Position numbers and translations under genes: made by a program. A model generated the notes under the pieces. That model saw nothing but the letters and a program-made list of their open reading frames with translations. It had not been told where the DNA came from and ran no database searches. Source: Rutstroemia sp. NJR-2017a BVV2 (taxonomy: Eukaryota > Ascomycota > Leotiomycetes > Helotiales > Rutstroemiaceae). From it: DNA of 64,000 nt. Below, piece by piece: positions 48,071 through 59,652 of the stretch (the stretch's first letter is position 1; every line of letters begins with the position of its first letter). The stretch covers positions 248,001 to 312,000 of the forward strand of contig NJPS01000048.1 of the NCBI GenBank assembly GCA_002946415.1, given 5' to 3'.

Positions 48071-49265
48071 CTAGCCCAACTCTACAGCCTCTAGCCCATC
48101 TAATACTTCCTCCGCCACACCACCCTTCTCCAGAGCTTTTGCGATCATGGTAGCAACCATAGTCCGCTTGACACCACCTCTTGGGGGTTGCCAGACTCCT
48201 TCATCGTTCATCGTCTCTCTTTGACTCGTCGCCAATTCCGTCGTCTCGGCTGCAGAACCACCCGTCGCCGTATTCATCTGGTTGGGAACTCCAGGGGTTG
48301 TCAATCTTGCTGGTAAATCTACTGTTCTTACAGCTAATATTCGCAAAGCACGGCCGTTTCCCGCGTCCAGATCCATATCTCCACCGATTTCTTGCCGTTT
48401 CCTTTCGCCTATAGTAATAGCTAAGACAGCTTCAGCTACTACCAGTTCCTCTTTGCTAGGGTCGAATATTATGTTGTCTTTGACTGATATGATGAGAAGG
48501 GTAATGGGTGGTCTGGAGTGCGAGTTTTTTGGTGTCCTTGGGTAAAGGTGAACAGATGCATCCCAATCATCATCGAACAGAGGATCTTCGTCTCCTTCTG
48601 ATTTTAGGCGTGGAAGACGAGTAGCCAGAAGGGCGAGATGGGTTGTAAGGGAGAGTAGAGGAAGTGGATAGGACAGTGGTTGCGAAAGTAGTAATATCTG
48701 ATCAAAATTAAACCACAATTCCAGCATCAGACAATTGACAAGTAGAAGGAAAACTTACATCAACATATAGCTTCCAATGAAATCTACTATTGATCCACAA
48801 CCTCCCAACAAAGTCACCGTCCGCTAACAGTGCTTCTGTTAACATCGCGGCCATAAATACAGGCATACTATCATCATCCCTATACCCTGGAATCTCGACA
48901 CTCAATTCGAGCCATTCCCTCTCACCCTTCGACTCTCTTTCCTTCTCAATGTCTTCTCTCACGTCCTCGTCTTCATCTTCATCATCTCCATTCGCGGCAC
49001 CTCCTCTAAACCCTGTAGAGCGATAGTTCGGACGGGATTTCTCCACTTCTGCTTTTACACCAACAATGGCTTCTGTCCCATCAGCAAAACATATGCGCGC
49101 ACTCCCATTGGTACCTGGTAAGATATCTGTTTCTGCGATGAGGGGCCGGAATTGAGTGGAGGTGCGAGCGTCAGGACGAATTGGAGGGTTCAAGGAGAGA
49201 GATGTATGGAGATATGAAAGTTCGGCCGGGGAGAGGAGAACTTGCTGGGTGGAAGAGGGAGGCAT
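48071..49265 (-). CDS. RRP42: Exosome complex subunit Rrp42 (RNase PH fold)
   Basis: Two exons (49265-48759, 48697-48071) across a 61-nt intron give 377 residues. The start is the ATG at 49265 (MPPSSTQQVLL); the frame is open upstream but has no ATG. The order LSPAELSYLHTSLSL, RPDARTSTQFRPLIAETDILPGTNGSARICFADGTEAIVGVKAEVEK, DFVGRLWINSRFHWKLYVDILLLSQ and DPSKEELVVAEAVLAITIG matches Rrp42/Exosc7, a ring subunit of the RNA exosome that processes and degrades RNA in nucleus and cytoplasm. Ring subunits in fungi are catalytically inactive. An acidic insertion (about residues 92-110, GDDEDEDEDVREDIEKE) and a second near residue 200 are lineage extras. The 3' end faces the mitochondrial-protein gene with only 131 bp between stops. 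Confidence 0.9.
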
Positions 49266-49782
49266 CGCGACAGTTGGGAGCACTTTGCGATTGGAGCATT
49301 TATTGGATATAGAGAAGTGCTTTTATGAGGAGGGGAGCTTTGACAAGGTACAACATTTCTTTGCTCAGGAAAATAATTTAGCGTAAGGCTGGAATGCAAG
49401 GCTAACCTTAGTATGACCGGGGTATGGACGACGACATCATCACCAACCATGTTGCAGCAATCAATTTGTTTTCAACACGAACGAAACAAATGAAAATCGA
49501 CCGAAATAGTTACCACATGTGGCATTGATATGTTTCCATATAAGTCCTAGCTGGCTTACACGAGTGTGTGTCCGAAGGACAAGGAAGGAGATACCCGGCG
49601 TGATATTCCTCCATTACCTGTGCAACCCTCGGAAAGTCTCCGAACCGATCTTATAATTTGTCCGAGATGTGACAGCTCAAGGAAGTCATTCCAAGCTTCT
49701 TTACTACTTGTGATATCTCCAACTGTTTCTACAACTGTTACTCAGTCGTTGTCATCCTGTCCTCACAGGTCTGCATAACAAC
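49266..49782. promoter_or_regulatory. Divergent promoter region
   Basis: 517 bp between RRP42 and the short-chain dehydrogenase. No separate gene or repeat is seen; the 70-codon plus-strand frame at 49566-49778 is unsupported. Confidence 0.5.
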
Positions 49783-51260
49783 ATGCCGTCGCTGCTTTCA
49801 ATTATTTGGAACAACAAGTTCAACCTTCCTCCTCTCCCACCACCTGATTCCTTTACAGGGAAGACGATTTTGATCACTGGAGGTAGTGGAGGGTTGGGCC
49901 TTGCTGCCGCTGTTCATTTTGTTAACCTTGGTGCAAAGTCGGTGATCATTACCGCGAGAACTGCAGCAAAGGGGGAACAAGCCACAGCAAGTATTGAAGC
50001 TCAGGCCCGTGAGAAATCGAAAGATGTCGTGAAGGTTATGGAGTGAGTATTATCATCGTCCTATGTCAAGTCACGAAGAAACAATTATTCCACGGTACGA
50101 TTAGAGAAGCCGCCTAACTGGATGATTCAGGCTAGACATGAGCACCTTTGCTGGTACCAAAGCATTTGCCGACAGGGTAATCAAAGAGGTCAAAGAGATT
50201 GACGTCGTATGCTTGAATGCTGGAGCAATCTCTACAGAGTTTCAGACGGGCGAGGAAGGATGGGAGAAGATGATTGAAATATCTCTCGCCACTACGCTCT
50301 TAGCGTTGTTGTTGTTGCCATGGATGAAAGATGCTGGGAAGGGAAAGGCTCATTTGGGCATTGTAACAAGTATGTACCTCCTTTGCCGCTCAGTGACTCA
50401 TATTGCACAACTCTGTTGCCAGGAGGACTCGATCACAGGTCCTTCTAGAAAAACATCTCAACTCTCAATTACAATGATCCAATTACGATGATCCAATTAC
50501 GATGATCCAATTACGCTGGTCCAACGTGGCTCTAAGGATGAAAGATAAATTATCCTGATTTTCGGCTGATATACTACGTCTAGGTGGCCTACATAGGCGT
50601 ATCGACATAAAGAAATGGCCTAAAGAGAACGTTATCAAGTACTGGAGCAAGAAAGAGAACTGGAAAAATGGCCAGGCAGGTTATGCGACCAGCAAACTGC
50701 TTGAACAATACGCTGTGAATGAGGTTGCGAAGCTGGCCTGTGATGCTAACGGGAGGTAAGAATCCTTCTACAAACACTCGAGACCACTTTATCTGAACAT
50801 AAATTAATGTAGTCCTCGCGTCATTGTCAACTCAATCTGCCCAGGTTTGTTTTTCTGAGTAGCTTGAACTTCTATGATACTCATGACTTTTAGGGATGGT
50901 TCATACAGACCTTGGTCGTGGTTATACAACAAACTATGCCATGTCTATTGCTGTCAATTTATTTGGTTATCTTGCCTGCAAAACAACTGAAGGAGGTGCT
51001 CGCACTTATGTACGTGCCGCTCTCACTCCTCCGTCGGAGCACGGTAGACACTACACAGATTACCAGACGGAAGAAGAATACAAACAGTAAGTCCCGAGAT
51101 GTCTTTTCGAAGAGGTACATCTTCCGCTGACAAGAAAAGCGATGCCCGGAATAGCGTTGTGGGGAAGGAAGGTCAAGACATGCAAGCCCAGGTTTGGAAG
51201 GAAACCCTGGAGATTTTGCGTGAACACTATCCGGATGTGGTTTCCAACATCGCAGCATAG
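49783..51260 (+). CDS. Short-chain dehydrogenase/reductase
   Basis: Six exons (49783-50042, 50131-50369, 50584-50755, 50813-50844, 50894-51086, 51140-51260) give 338 residues; exon 4 is only 32 nt and intron 2 is 214 nt with a tandem repeat inside. The NAD(P)-binding glycine motif TGGSGGLG is at residues 32-39, the NAG motif in CLNAGAI, and the catalytic YxxxK in GYATSK (Tyr200, Lys204). PRVIVNSICPGMVHTDLGR is the usual post-catalytic strand. Residues 1-25 are hydrophobic and Pro-rich. The family reduces carbonyls or oxidises alcohols; the closest flavour is retinol-dehydrogenase/WW-oxidoreductase-like fungal SDRs, with an unknown substrate. No biosynthetic cluster context is seen apart from the transporter and P450 downstream, which are too general to conclude anything. 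Confidence 0.9.
50473..50514 (+). repeat. 14-bp tandem repeat inside an intron
   Basis: Three copies of GATGATCCAATTAC (the first with one mismatch) lie in the second intron of the SDR gene and account for part of that intron's length (214 nt against about 55 nt for its neighbours). Confidence 0.9.
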
Positions 51261-52427
51261 ATATCTACGTTATGGTGTTAGTTTGAGATGATCACGAAAT
51301 CTGAGTTTCAATTCGACTCAAAGTCAAAGGCAGTGACCCCAACTTGGTCCCCAAGGAGCGACTAAAGTGCGCCCAGTGCCGGTGGTGAAATAATTGGGAC
51401 GTCATGGGGCTGAACAGAGCATGATAGTTTCAACATTTGGGAGGCTTAATAGGTGCAACGGGTATTCAAAGTGGCTAGAACTCCACAACGCTTGCACTGA
51501 ATTAGGGCCAGTAGATACAGGTATTCAAGAACTCTCGCTTATGTAATTTACACGTTTGTCCTCTTTCATTTGGTTTAGTTACGTCGCAACTTCATTACAA
51601 TCTCGTTACAATTCTAGAAGCCTGCCAGTCGGACAGTTTTCATGATGATTATAATCATGCTTTGATAATTTCTCAAATGATTTCCATTTGATTGCTGACA
51701 ATGGAACTTCTCAGGGAGTATAATCACATGATCGATCTTTTTTCCTATCTAGTTGCACCTGGCCCATGGCCCAAATAGCAGGCAGCAGGCTTAGACTGCG
51801 AAGTACTTGAGACTAGTTGTTTCTTTAGTTCTAACTTCATGGACAGTACTATCACCAAGCATGTGACAAGATGTCATGTGGCTTGAAGATAAGCTGGTGG
51901 GACTCTTGGAGTGGAATTGCGCTGAGGAATTCTACATTGGAACACTAATCGGCATCGAGTTTCCAGCATCTCGATGATTGAAAATGACCACATAGAAGTA
52001 TGACTAGCGTGAGAGCCGAGAGCCTCAAATTCGGAACTTTGGGACCGACTAGTTCGTGGAAGACAACGGGTGACCAGCCGAAAACTTAGATCCATTGCTT
52101 CGGCAGAAGAAGCTAAACCGGCCCGACCTGAAATGGACCTCCCGGAGCCTGTAGAGCTGCTGGAAGTCGGTTCTTTAGTTCATGGAACACACTGTGTCTG
52201 GCTGACCATACTCTTTCATGGATGGTTCATGGTAGACGCCGTCTACAGCTTCCCCACAGGTACGCAATCCATTCAGGTTCCACCCGCACATGCTTTAGCT
52301 CTGGAGTATCCGGCTTCATATTCGAAGGATATATATAATGCGCAGTCTTCCCCGGATTTTAATTCATTTCCCAAAGCAAATAAATATTGTTTCTACATTT
52401 CACAAACGCTCATTACTGTGTTTCAAC
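51261..52427. other. Intergenic, promoter of sugar transporter
   Basis: 1.2 kb without a supported gene between the SDR and the transporter. A TATA-like box lies near its end (52330-52339). Confidence 0.55.
52330..52339 (+). promoter_or_regulatory. TATA box
   Basis: TATATATAAT lies about 90 bp upstream of the transporter ATG, a suitable position for a TATA element in this kind of fungus. Confidence 0.45.
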
Positions 52428-54812
52428 ATGGCCAACGCAATAGGATCTGAGAAATATGCCCAGCATGAGGACTTTGCAAAGCTCCGCACGCGCTTCTCTG
52501 GTGGTTCTGGCGGACCCAAGACTGCTGCAGAACGCCAAGCTACCGTCAATCAGATGATGCACCACCCTCTGGCTGCCTACTCGGAAGATCAAGTCCAACA
52601 AATGGGTGAAGCGTATGCTCGAGCACACCAGATCAATGGCGAAGATGACCTCCGTGCCTTCAGGCTCGGTGCGGTTCTTGCCAAAGATGTGAACAGACAT
52701 GTCGATATGGATGAACTTACCCCCCAAGAGAAAGAGATCTTGGCGAAGGAGGTAACCCACAAGTGGGCTCAACCAAAGCTGCTGTATCTCGTTGTTGTGC
52801 TGTGCTCTCTTTGTGCTGCTGTTCAGGGAATGGGTATGTCTTTCTGCTACTGCTTTGCTCTTTCATTGACACTAAATTGTCAGATGAAACCGTGGTTAAC
52901 GGCGCACAAATCTTCTACTCAAGACAATTCGGGATTGACGACCCGAATAACTCTTTACATGCCTGGCTTCTAGGTCTCACAAACTCTGCTCCGTAAGTTC
53001 TCTCTTTTAAAAGACTCAGTCCATTAGAAGTCTACTAATAAGATCCTTTTAGGTATCTCTGCTGTGCCATCATTGGCTGTTGGCTGACAATTCCTTTCAA
53101 TAACTGGTTCGGACGCCGTGGTACTGTGTTTTTGACCTGTACCATTTCTGCGGTGGCTTGCTTATGGCAAGCTTTTACCAACACATGGTGGCATATGTTC
53201 ATCGCTCGTTTTGTCCTCGGCTTGGGTATCGGACCAAAGTAAATATACGTCTAATCCTCCAATGCCTCGGAGCTGACCATCTCCAGATCTGCAACCGTTC
53301 CAATCTATGCTGCCGAGACCGCTCCTCCATCCATTCGTGGTGCTTTAACCATGCAATGGCAGATGTGGACAGCTTTCGGTATCATGGTTGGCTTTGCCAC
53401 CGATTTGATCCTCTACAATGTTGCCGATACCCCCAACATCACAGGGCTGAACTGGAGACTGATGATGGGCTCTGCCATGTTCCCAGCTGTCATTGTTTGC
53501 TTCTTCGTTTACCTGTGTCCTGAGTCTCCGCGCTGGTATATGAGCAAAGGTCGTCACCAGCAAGCCTACCAAAGCATGCAAAAGCTCAGGTACATCAAGG
53601 TTCAAGCGGCGCGTGACTTGTTCTACATGCATGTCCTGCTCGAGATCGAGAAGAACACCAGGGAGCCGGGACAAAACAAGGTCAAGGAGATGTTCACTGT
53701 ACCCCGCAATCGAAGAGCCATGGTAGCATCTGAAATTACGATGTTCATGCAGCAGGTATGTTTCCTTCCTCCAGCACGTCAATAACGGATATGCCAACTA
53801 ACAAACATATTAGTTCTGTGGTGTTAACGTAATTGCATATTACTCTTCCGTCATCTTTGTTGAGGCTGGCTTCTCCGAGTTTAAGGCTTTGATTGCGTCT
53901 TTGGGTTTCGGTATCATCAATTTCGGCTTCGCTCTTCCAGCCGTCTACACGATTGATACATACGGTCGAAGATTCCTTCTTCTGGTCACTTTCCCGCTGA
54001 TGGCTATTTTCCTATTCTTTACTGGGTTCAGTTTCTGGATACCATCCGGTAATGCACAGATTGGATGTATTGCTGCTGGTATCTATCTCTTTGGCATGGT
54101 AAGTTCTTCAAGTTCCAAACTCTGCATCGCTCGCTGGTGACTCTGGGTGCATTCTCATCTTCAGTCTCTGGAGGAACTCAGACGCCGCTTCCTTATCCAC
54201 TGCCTAGACCTGTTGATAACTGACTCTTTGATTGCAGGTTTACTCTCCTGGAGAAGGTCCTGTCCCCTTCACTTACTCTGCAGAGGTATGTTTTTCATCC
54301 CTCCTATCTAGCAGCACCCAAAAAACGCATGAGTGATATTGTATACTGGCCGATGTTATTGCCGCCACTGTTTCATACAACAACCTAACCCAAACCTCCA
54401 GTGCTACCCCCTCCCCATCCGCTCAATCGGCATGTCCCTCGCCACCGCCACCACCTGGTTCTTCAACTTCATCCTCTCCATCTCCTGGCCCTCTATGCTC
54501 AAAGCCTTCAAGCCTCAAGGAGCATTCTCCTGGTACGCCGGGTGGAACGTCATCGGCTTCATCGCCGTCCTTCTCTTTGTCCCGGAAACCAAGGGCAAGA
54601 CTCTGGAGGAGTTGGACCAAGTCTTCAGTATCCCAACTCGTCAGCATGCTGCCTGGGGTGCGCGTCAGGTTCCTTATGTGTTTAGGAAGTATATCTTAAG
54701 GCAAGATGTTCAGCCGGAGATACTATATGAGCCGGATATGGTGGAGTATCATCAGGAGGCGTTCGTGAAGGAAGGGGAGGTGGCTCAGCTTGATCACTCC
54801 AATAGGGTGTAA
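52428..54812 (+). CDS. MFS sugar transporter
   Basis: Seven exons (52428-52833, 52884-52992, 53053-53238, 53287-53755, 53814-54098, 54238-54285, 54402-54812) give 637 residues. The membrane part has about twelve helices and sugar-porter signatures: [13 protein letters not shown] after helix 2, [38 protein letters not shown] (the PESPR-partner block), [15 protein letters not shown] after helix 6, [13 protein letters not shown] after helix 8, and [17 protein letters not shown] at the end. Sugar porters import hexoses, disaccharides or polyols with protons. The cytosolic N-terminus is unusually long (about 120 residues, with [17 protein letters not shown] just before helix 1), as in a fungal subgroup of putative hexose/quinate-type carriers. 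The substrate is not predictable. Confidence 0.93.
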
Positions 54813-55807
54813 TATCTGTGCCTCTGTACCTCTGTCTTTCTGTCCCTCTGGTACTATCAGTAGGCCGCTTTTCAGACCTGAGCTCAGCTTCTCATGGGTC
54901 TTTTTTTGGTTGACTTTAATTCTCGGTCAAAAAAGTTATCGGATGCTATATACCGCTGTTAGTTGATCAACTTCTGACAAGGTTTTTGTATATTCATTCT
55001 TCTGTATATTCATTTCACATCCCTAATAGTTATTCTATAGACGTTTTAATAAATAACCATCAGTTTCTAAATACGTACTACGTTTCACAAAATATCATAT
55101 TACATCATACATCTTGACTCCCAACCAACCAGTCTCCCATTCCCACATATAAACTAACCTCCCCAGGTTGTTCCATATCCCACACCACACCACCTTCTAT
55201 ATATACAAGAGCGCGAACCCACCATACACACAGTACCCAACCGCACAAACCCAATCTATCTCCATCCCCCACCACCCAATAACAACCTAGCGCTTATCTC
55301 ACAAGAAAGCGGGGTCGACCTACTGGGCCGTTCCATTGCCAATCGTGCTCTGTTTTCTTTTTCGTCTGCATGAATCAAGGCAGCTACGCAATTCTTCCTA
55401 TCTCCTCCTATCTCTATACTGTACCGAACTACCTAGTATATATATATATGCAGTACGAATGCGACGGTAATGGCGCAATCAGGATGGGTTCCGTGATGTT
55501 TGTATGTATGTATTATTGAACTGGTAGCTTGGCACTGATGCATATGGACGATCCGACGGGGGGTTCGAGGAGGGGTATTTGCTGATAAGTGTGGATGTGT
55601 GTATATGTATGCGTGGTACCTACCGACTTGTTTGTACTGTGCGGATACATATTTTATTCCTTTGTGAGAGATTGCAGGTTTTATCTATACTTACTCCTAT
55701 ACCGATCCATTCCATTTCGAACTGAACTCACCTCAACCCAACCAAACCTACCCCTCACACACCCCCCTCATTCTCAATCCCTCCACCTCCCACCAACCCC
55801 ACCAACC
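54813..55807. other. Intergenic, promoter and C-rich leader of P450
   Basis: Transporter 3' flank, then a TATATATATATG tract near 55440 and, just before the P450 start, a strongly C- and CA-rich leader (55735-55807). No gene is supported. Confidence 0.55.
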
Positions 55808-57650
55808 ATGCCCACTCCCCTGCTCCTCCTCCTCCTCCCCCTCCTCCCCCTCATCTACCTTCTCCGCCTCCTCATCACCCACTACCGCAGCCCCCTAACC
55901 CTCATCCCCTCCGCCCACCCCACCGCCCCCTTCTCCCCCTTCTGGCACCTCTACCTCAAGCACCAAGGCATTGAGCACTTGGTGCGTCTCGCCGCGCACG
56001 AGCGTCTCGGCCCCGTGATCCGCGTCGCCCCAAACGAGGTCAGCGTTAATTGTATCGAGGACGGGGTTCGCACCATCTATGGCGGGGCGTTCGAGAAGGG
56101 GGAGTGGTATGGGAGGTTGAGGAATTATGGGTAGGGGGGATTGTTTTCTTTCTTCCTTTCACTTTATGGGGTTTTTGGGGTTGTGATGGATAGATGGATG
56201 ATATGGAGTTTTATATCTAACACCAAGCGCAGACACCCCTACATGTTCATAATGCAATCCAACAAACAACACTCTTCACGCAAACGCATCCTCACACACT
56301 TCTACTCCAACTCGCACATTCTCACCTCCCGCGCCCTAACCTCCATCCTCTCCTCCATGATCCACAACCGCTACCTCCCACAGCTCCGCAACTGGGCCTC
56401 TACCTCCCTCCCCCCCTCCCCCCATAATATCTACCGCCTCAACAAAGGCCTCTTCCTCGACATCACCACGCACTTCCTCTTCGGCCCCTCCCACACCTCA
56501 AACTTCACCTCCTCCCCACAGGAAACCGCTCTCCTGCATACCTTCGAGCTTGCGCTCAGCAAGCTGTTCTGGTCGATGGACGCACCGCATCTGACGCGTG
56601 CGGCCGGGCGGCTCGGGTTCCGGACTATTCCCGCGAGGGTATCCGCTGCGCAGCAGGAATTGGAGGCGTTGATTTTGGGGTGGTGTGGGAAGGCGAAGGG
56701 GAGGTTGCTTTCCAAGGAAAAAGGTGAAAAAGAAGAAGAAGAAGAAGAACCATCCGCCTATCACCTCCTCTACACCGCACTCTCCCAATCTTCCATCTAC
56801 ACCACCCCCACAGACCTCGACCACGCCATCGCCGCCGAGCTCTTCGACCACATCCTCGCCTCGCACGAAATCTCCGCCATCATGCTCACCTACCTCATGT
56901 ACGAGCTGTCCCGCCCCCGTAACGCCCACATCCTCTCTTCCCTCCGCGCCGAACTCGCTGCCCTCGGTCCCGAACCCACACCGCAGCAAATCGACACCCT
57001 CCCGTACCTCTCCGCCATCGTGCAAGAGACGCTGCGTCTGTATCCTGCGTCCTCGGGGCCGTTCACACGCATCGTACCGAAAGGGGGGACGGTACTAGGC
57101 GGGTACAAGGTCCCTGAAGGGACGGTCGTCGCGGCCTCGGCGTACACGCTGCATGCGAATGAGGAGGTGTTTCCGGGGGCGGGGGAGTGGCTGCCGGAGC
57201 GATGGTTAGTGGCGGAGGAGGAGGAGAAGAGGAGGATGGGGAGGTGGTGGTGGGCGTTTGGGAGTGGGGGGAGGATGTGCGTGGGAAGTCATTTGGCTTT
57301 GAGGAGTGAGTTTTTTGGTTTCTTTTTGAACTTACTTGCTTTATCAATTTCTCGTCAATCTCGACCAGTTCGAGGGTTTGCTTGTTTTCGACTATCTTCT
57401 CCTTTCTCTAACAACCCAGAATGGCTGGGAAGAGAGAGACGGAGGAAGGAGACTCTTGCATTCATAACCACTCCATGAACCTAACTAACCCAATCTCGCA
57501 ATCACAGTGATAAAAGCCGCCGCCGTAGCCGTCTACAGCGAATTTGACACCGTCGTGGTACCGGAGACGAGGATAGAGCAGATCCCGGGTATTATATCGC
57601 ATCCGGTGGGGCATAGTGTGATGTTGGGGGTTAAGATGAGGGAGGGTTAG
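55808..57650 (+). CDS. Cytochrome P450 monooxygenase
   Basis: Three exons (55808-56130, 56233-57305, 57508-57650) give 512 residues; the introns are 102 and 202 nt. The start is the ATG after a pyrimidine-rich leader; residues 4-22 are a Leu-rich membrane anchor. Landmarks are the heme loop WWAFGSGGRMCVGSHLA with Cys457 as iron ligand, the K-helix ETLRLYP, and the PERW of the meander (LPERWLV). The I-helix reads LASHEISAIMLTYLMYELSR, so the usual AGxxT oxygen-activation motif is ASHEIS, a departure from consensus. An acidic run (KGEKEEEEEEPS, about residues 272-283) interrupts the middle. The family and substrate are unknown; organisation resembles fungal secondary-metabolism P450s. Exon codon use is strikingly C-rich compared with its neighbours. 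Confidence 0.9.
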
Positions 57651-59354
57651 GGATGGAAGAGATGGTTGAGGGTTGGTTCGTGAGGGAGAGAGTAGAGATG
57701 GTTGGGAATTGATTCCTAAGTTAGGAATGAATAGGTAAGAGGGGAGTCGATGAAGTTGGTAGTTGCGGAGTACTATGGTGGGATATGATATGTTTATTTC
57801 TAGTTAGTGAGGAAGTGTGATGTCAGGCAATGAAATGGAAGTATAAAATCCTCCACTCTTTTGAAGGGCGGTCTTCATGAATTGGTGTATTTTCCTCTGT
57901 GTAGGTGTGTGTGAGGCTCCTCTTATTCTCGGGGGCGGCCTGTCGTTTCCATAGTCCGTATTCCATATTCCAATATCGACGAATTATTCCTTTCTATTAT
58001 CATTCACCAACTCAGTCCCAGATCAAGGATGGTTGATTACTTACCTCCTTTCCGTAGTCGAAAGACATACCAATCACATCATATCAGCACTTACAGATTT
58101 CTCATCCTTTTCTTCTCCTCTTCTTTCCTGTGATACTTACAGTCTGCCATGCCAGCACGAACAAGAAAACCTATTGTACCGTGCTCATCAACTATCATTC
58201 AAGACTCATTGAAGACTCCGCACATGCTCATCGATATTTGACACCGAGTTTGCAACCCAATGCTCAATTTGATGTTCACGCAAAATATCATCTCAGATAT
58301 GATACTTCGAAACGGACAAAGGAGCAAGCACCTAATATACACTATGTATGTATCGTACTGTCAAGTAAGTATTCACAATCCATGTACCCCTTTACCCGAA
58401 CTTACGTATTCGTCTACCGTCAGCAACGAAGGAAGGTCGTTAGAAAGTGATTCCAGAGCAAAAGGATTCACAGAGCGAAATGATCTTACGGGCAGCCAGA
58501 TAATTATCCAGCATCCCATATGTAACTCAAAATCCCGTGGCGTAGGAGAAGGATAAACATGTCATCATGTATAATACAACATCATAACTTATAAAACTTG
58601 CCGACGAGTGCATGAATGGATGGAGGAACCATTTAACTCACTAAGTGCGCACTGCACTTTAGTAACGAAAGAGAGACGGACATTGCACTTGCGCCATATG
58701 TTCCAGCCAGTCTTGTCGATCCAAGAGACACAGCCTCCTTCGCCAAGATTCTCCTCTCCGCTTTCATGCAATCGTGCGAGACTAAGATAAAAGATAGGAT
58801 AGCTACTGTACCGTGGAGACTGGGGGAGATTACGCGTGTTTCTTTCCGCCCAGGACGAATGTTCCCTCGGCGGCGCATCGTTTGCTTGGGATTGAGTAGG
58901 TGGGTTGAATGGTGAGATGGGCGAGGAATAAGAGATGAGAAGCTTGGATGGTGTAGGGGAAGACTTGGGTAGTAGAAAGACTCCAAGAATTGGAATGTGT
59001 GGGATGAAATTTCGTTGCGTAGGATAAAGTGAAAGTATTGGTGGTTGTGATTGGAGTTGACAAGATTGGTGGTGGACTAGACACTTGGGTGTGAATGTGA
59101 GGTTAATATTTGATGAAGAATAAGACTCTTGGACGATGTTTTGTGAATGTGAAATCGATTGAACTTGACAGCGAACCAAAGTCCCAAGGCCCTCCAAGGT
59201 TCTCCCAAGCAATTAGAAATGACCAACTCTGTTCTCCTCGTTAAAAGTTCGTTGATGGTTCATCTGGTGTCCGGAGTCGTGACTTGACCAATGCAATCCA
59301 AGGAAGTGGCGCGAGCAATTTTCCTTCTCGTGTTGTTTGTGAATGTTTGATGGG

Positions 59355-59382
59355 GATGTGCGATGTGCGATGTGCGATGTGC
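59355..59382 (+). repeat. 7-bp tandem repeat, four copies
   Basis: Four head-to-tail copies of GATGTGC in intergenic DNA. Confidence 0.9.
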
Positions 59383-59614
59383 AAAGGGCGATGTAATGAA
59401 TGTAGCAGATCCCTAAGTTGATACTTACCTGTTGGTACCACTGTCGAGGATTTGCAGGAATTGTTGCTAAAAGTCAAGGTGTTGATGGATTGATGAAAGA
59501 TAGAAAATGACATCAATTCAGGAGTTGCTCACTTGCTACACTCTTCATGCTCCACCCATGTCGCACAGTATCAAATGTCATCGTGATCGCCCAAATGGAA
59601 AGCGGGTCCAAGGG

Positions 59615-59652
59615 GCAGATGTGCAGATGTGCAGATGTGCAGATGTGCAGAT
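59615..59652 (+). repeat. 8-bp tandem repeat, almost five copies
   Basis: Four full copies of GCAGATGT plus a partial one (GCAGAT). The unit shares the GATGTGC core with the repeat about 230 bp upstream but has a different period. Confidence 0.9.

Noticed and set aside
56498..57025. Large antisense ORFs over the P450
   Set aside because: Caused by the C-rich codon bias of the P450; the sense frame has all P450 signatures.
58589..59212. 207-codon minus-strand ORF
   Set aside because: Begins without ATG, Ser/Pro-rich, no domain; spans minisatellite-rich intergenic DNA.
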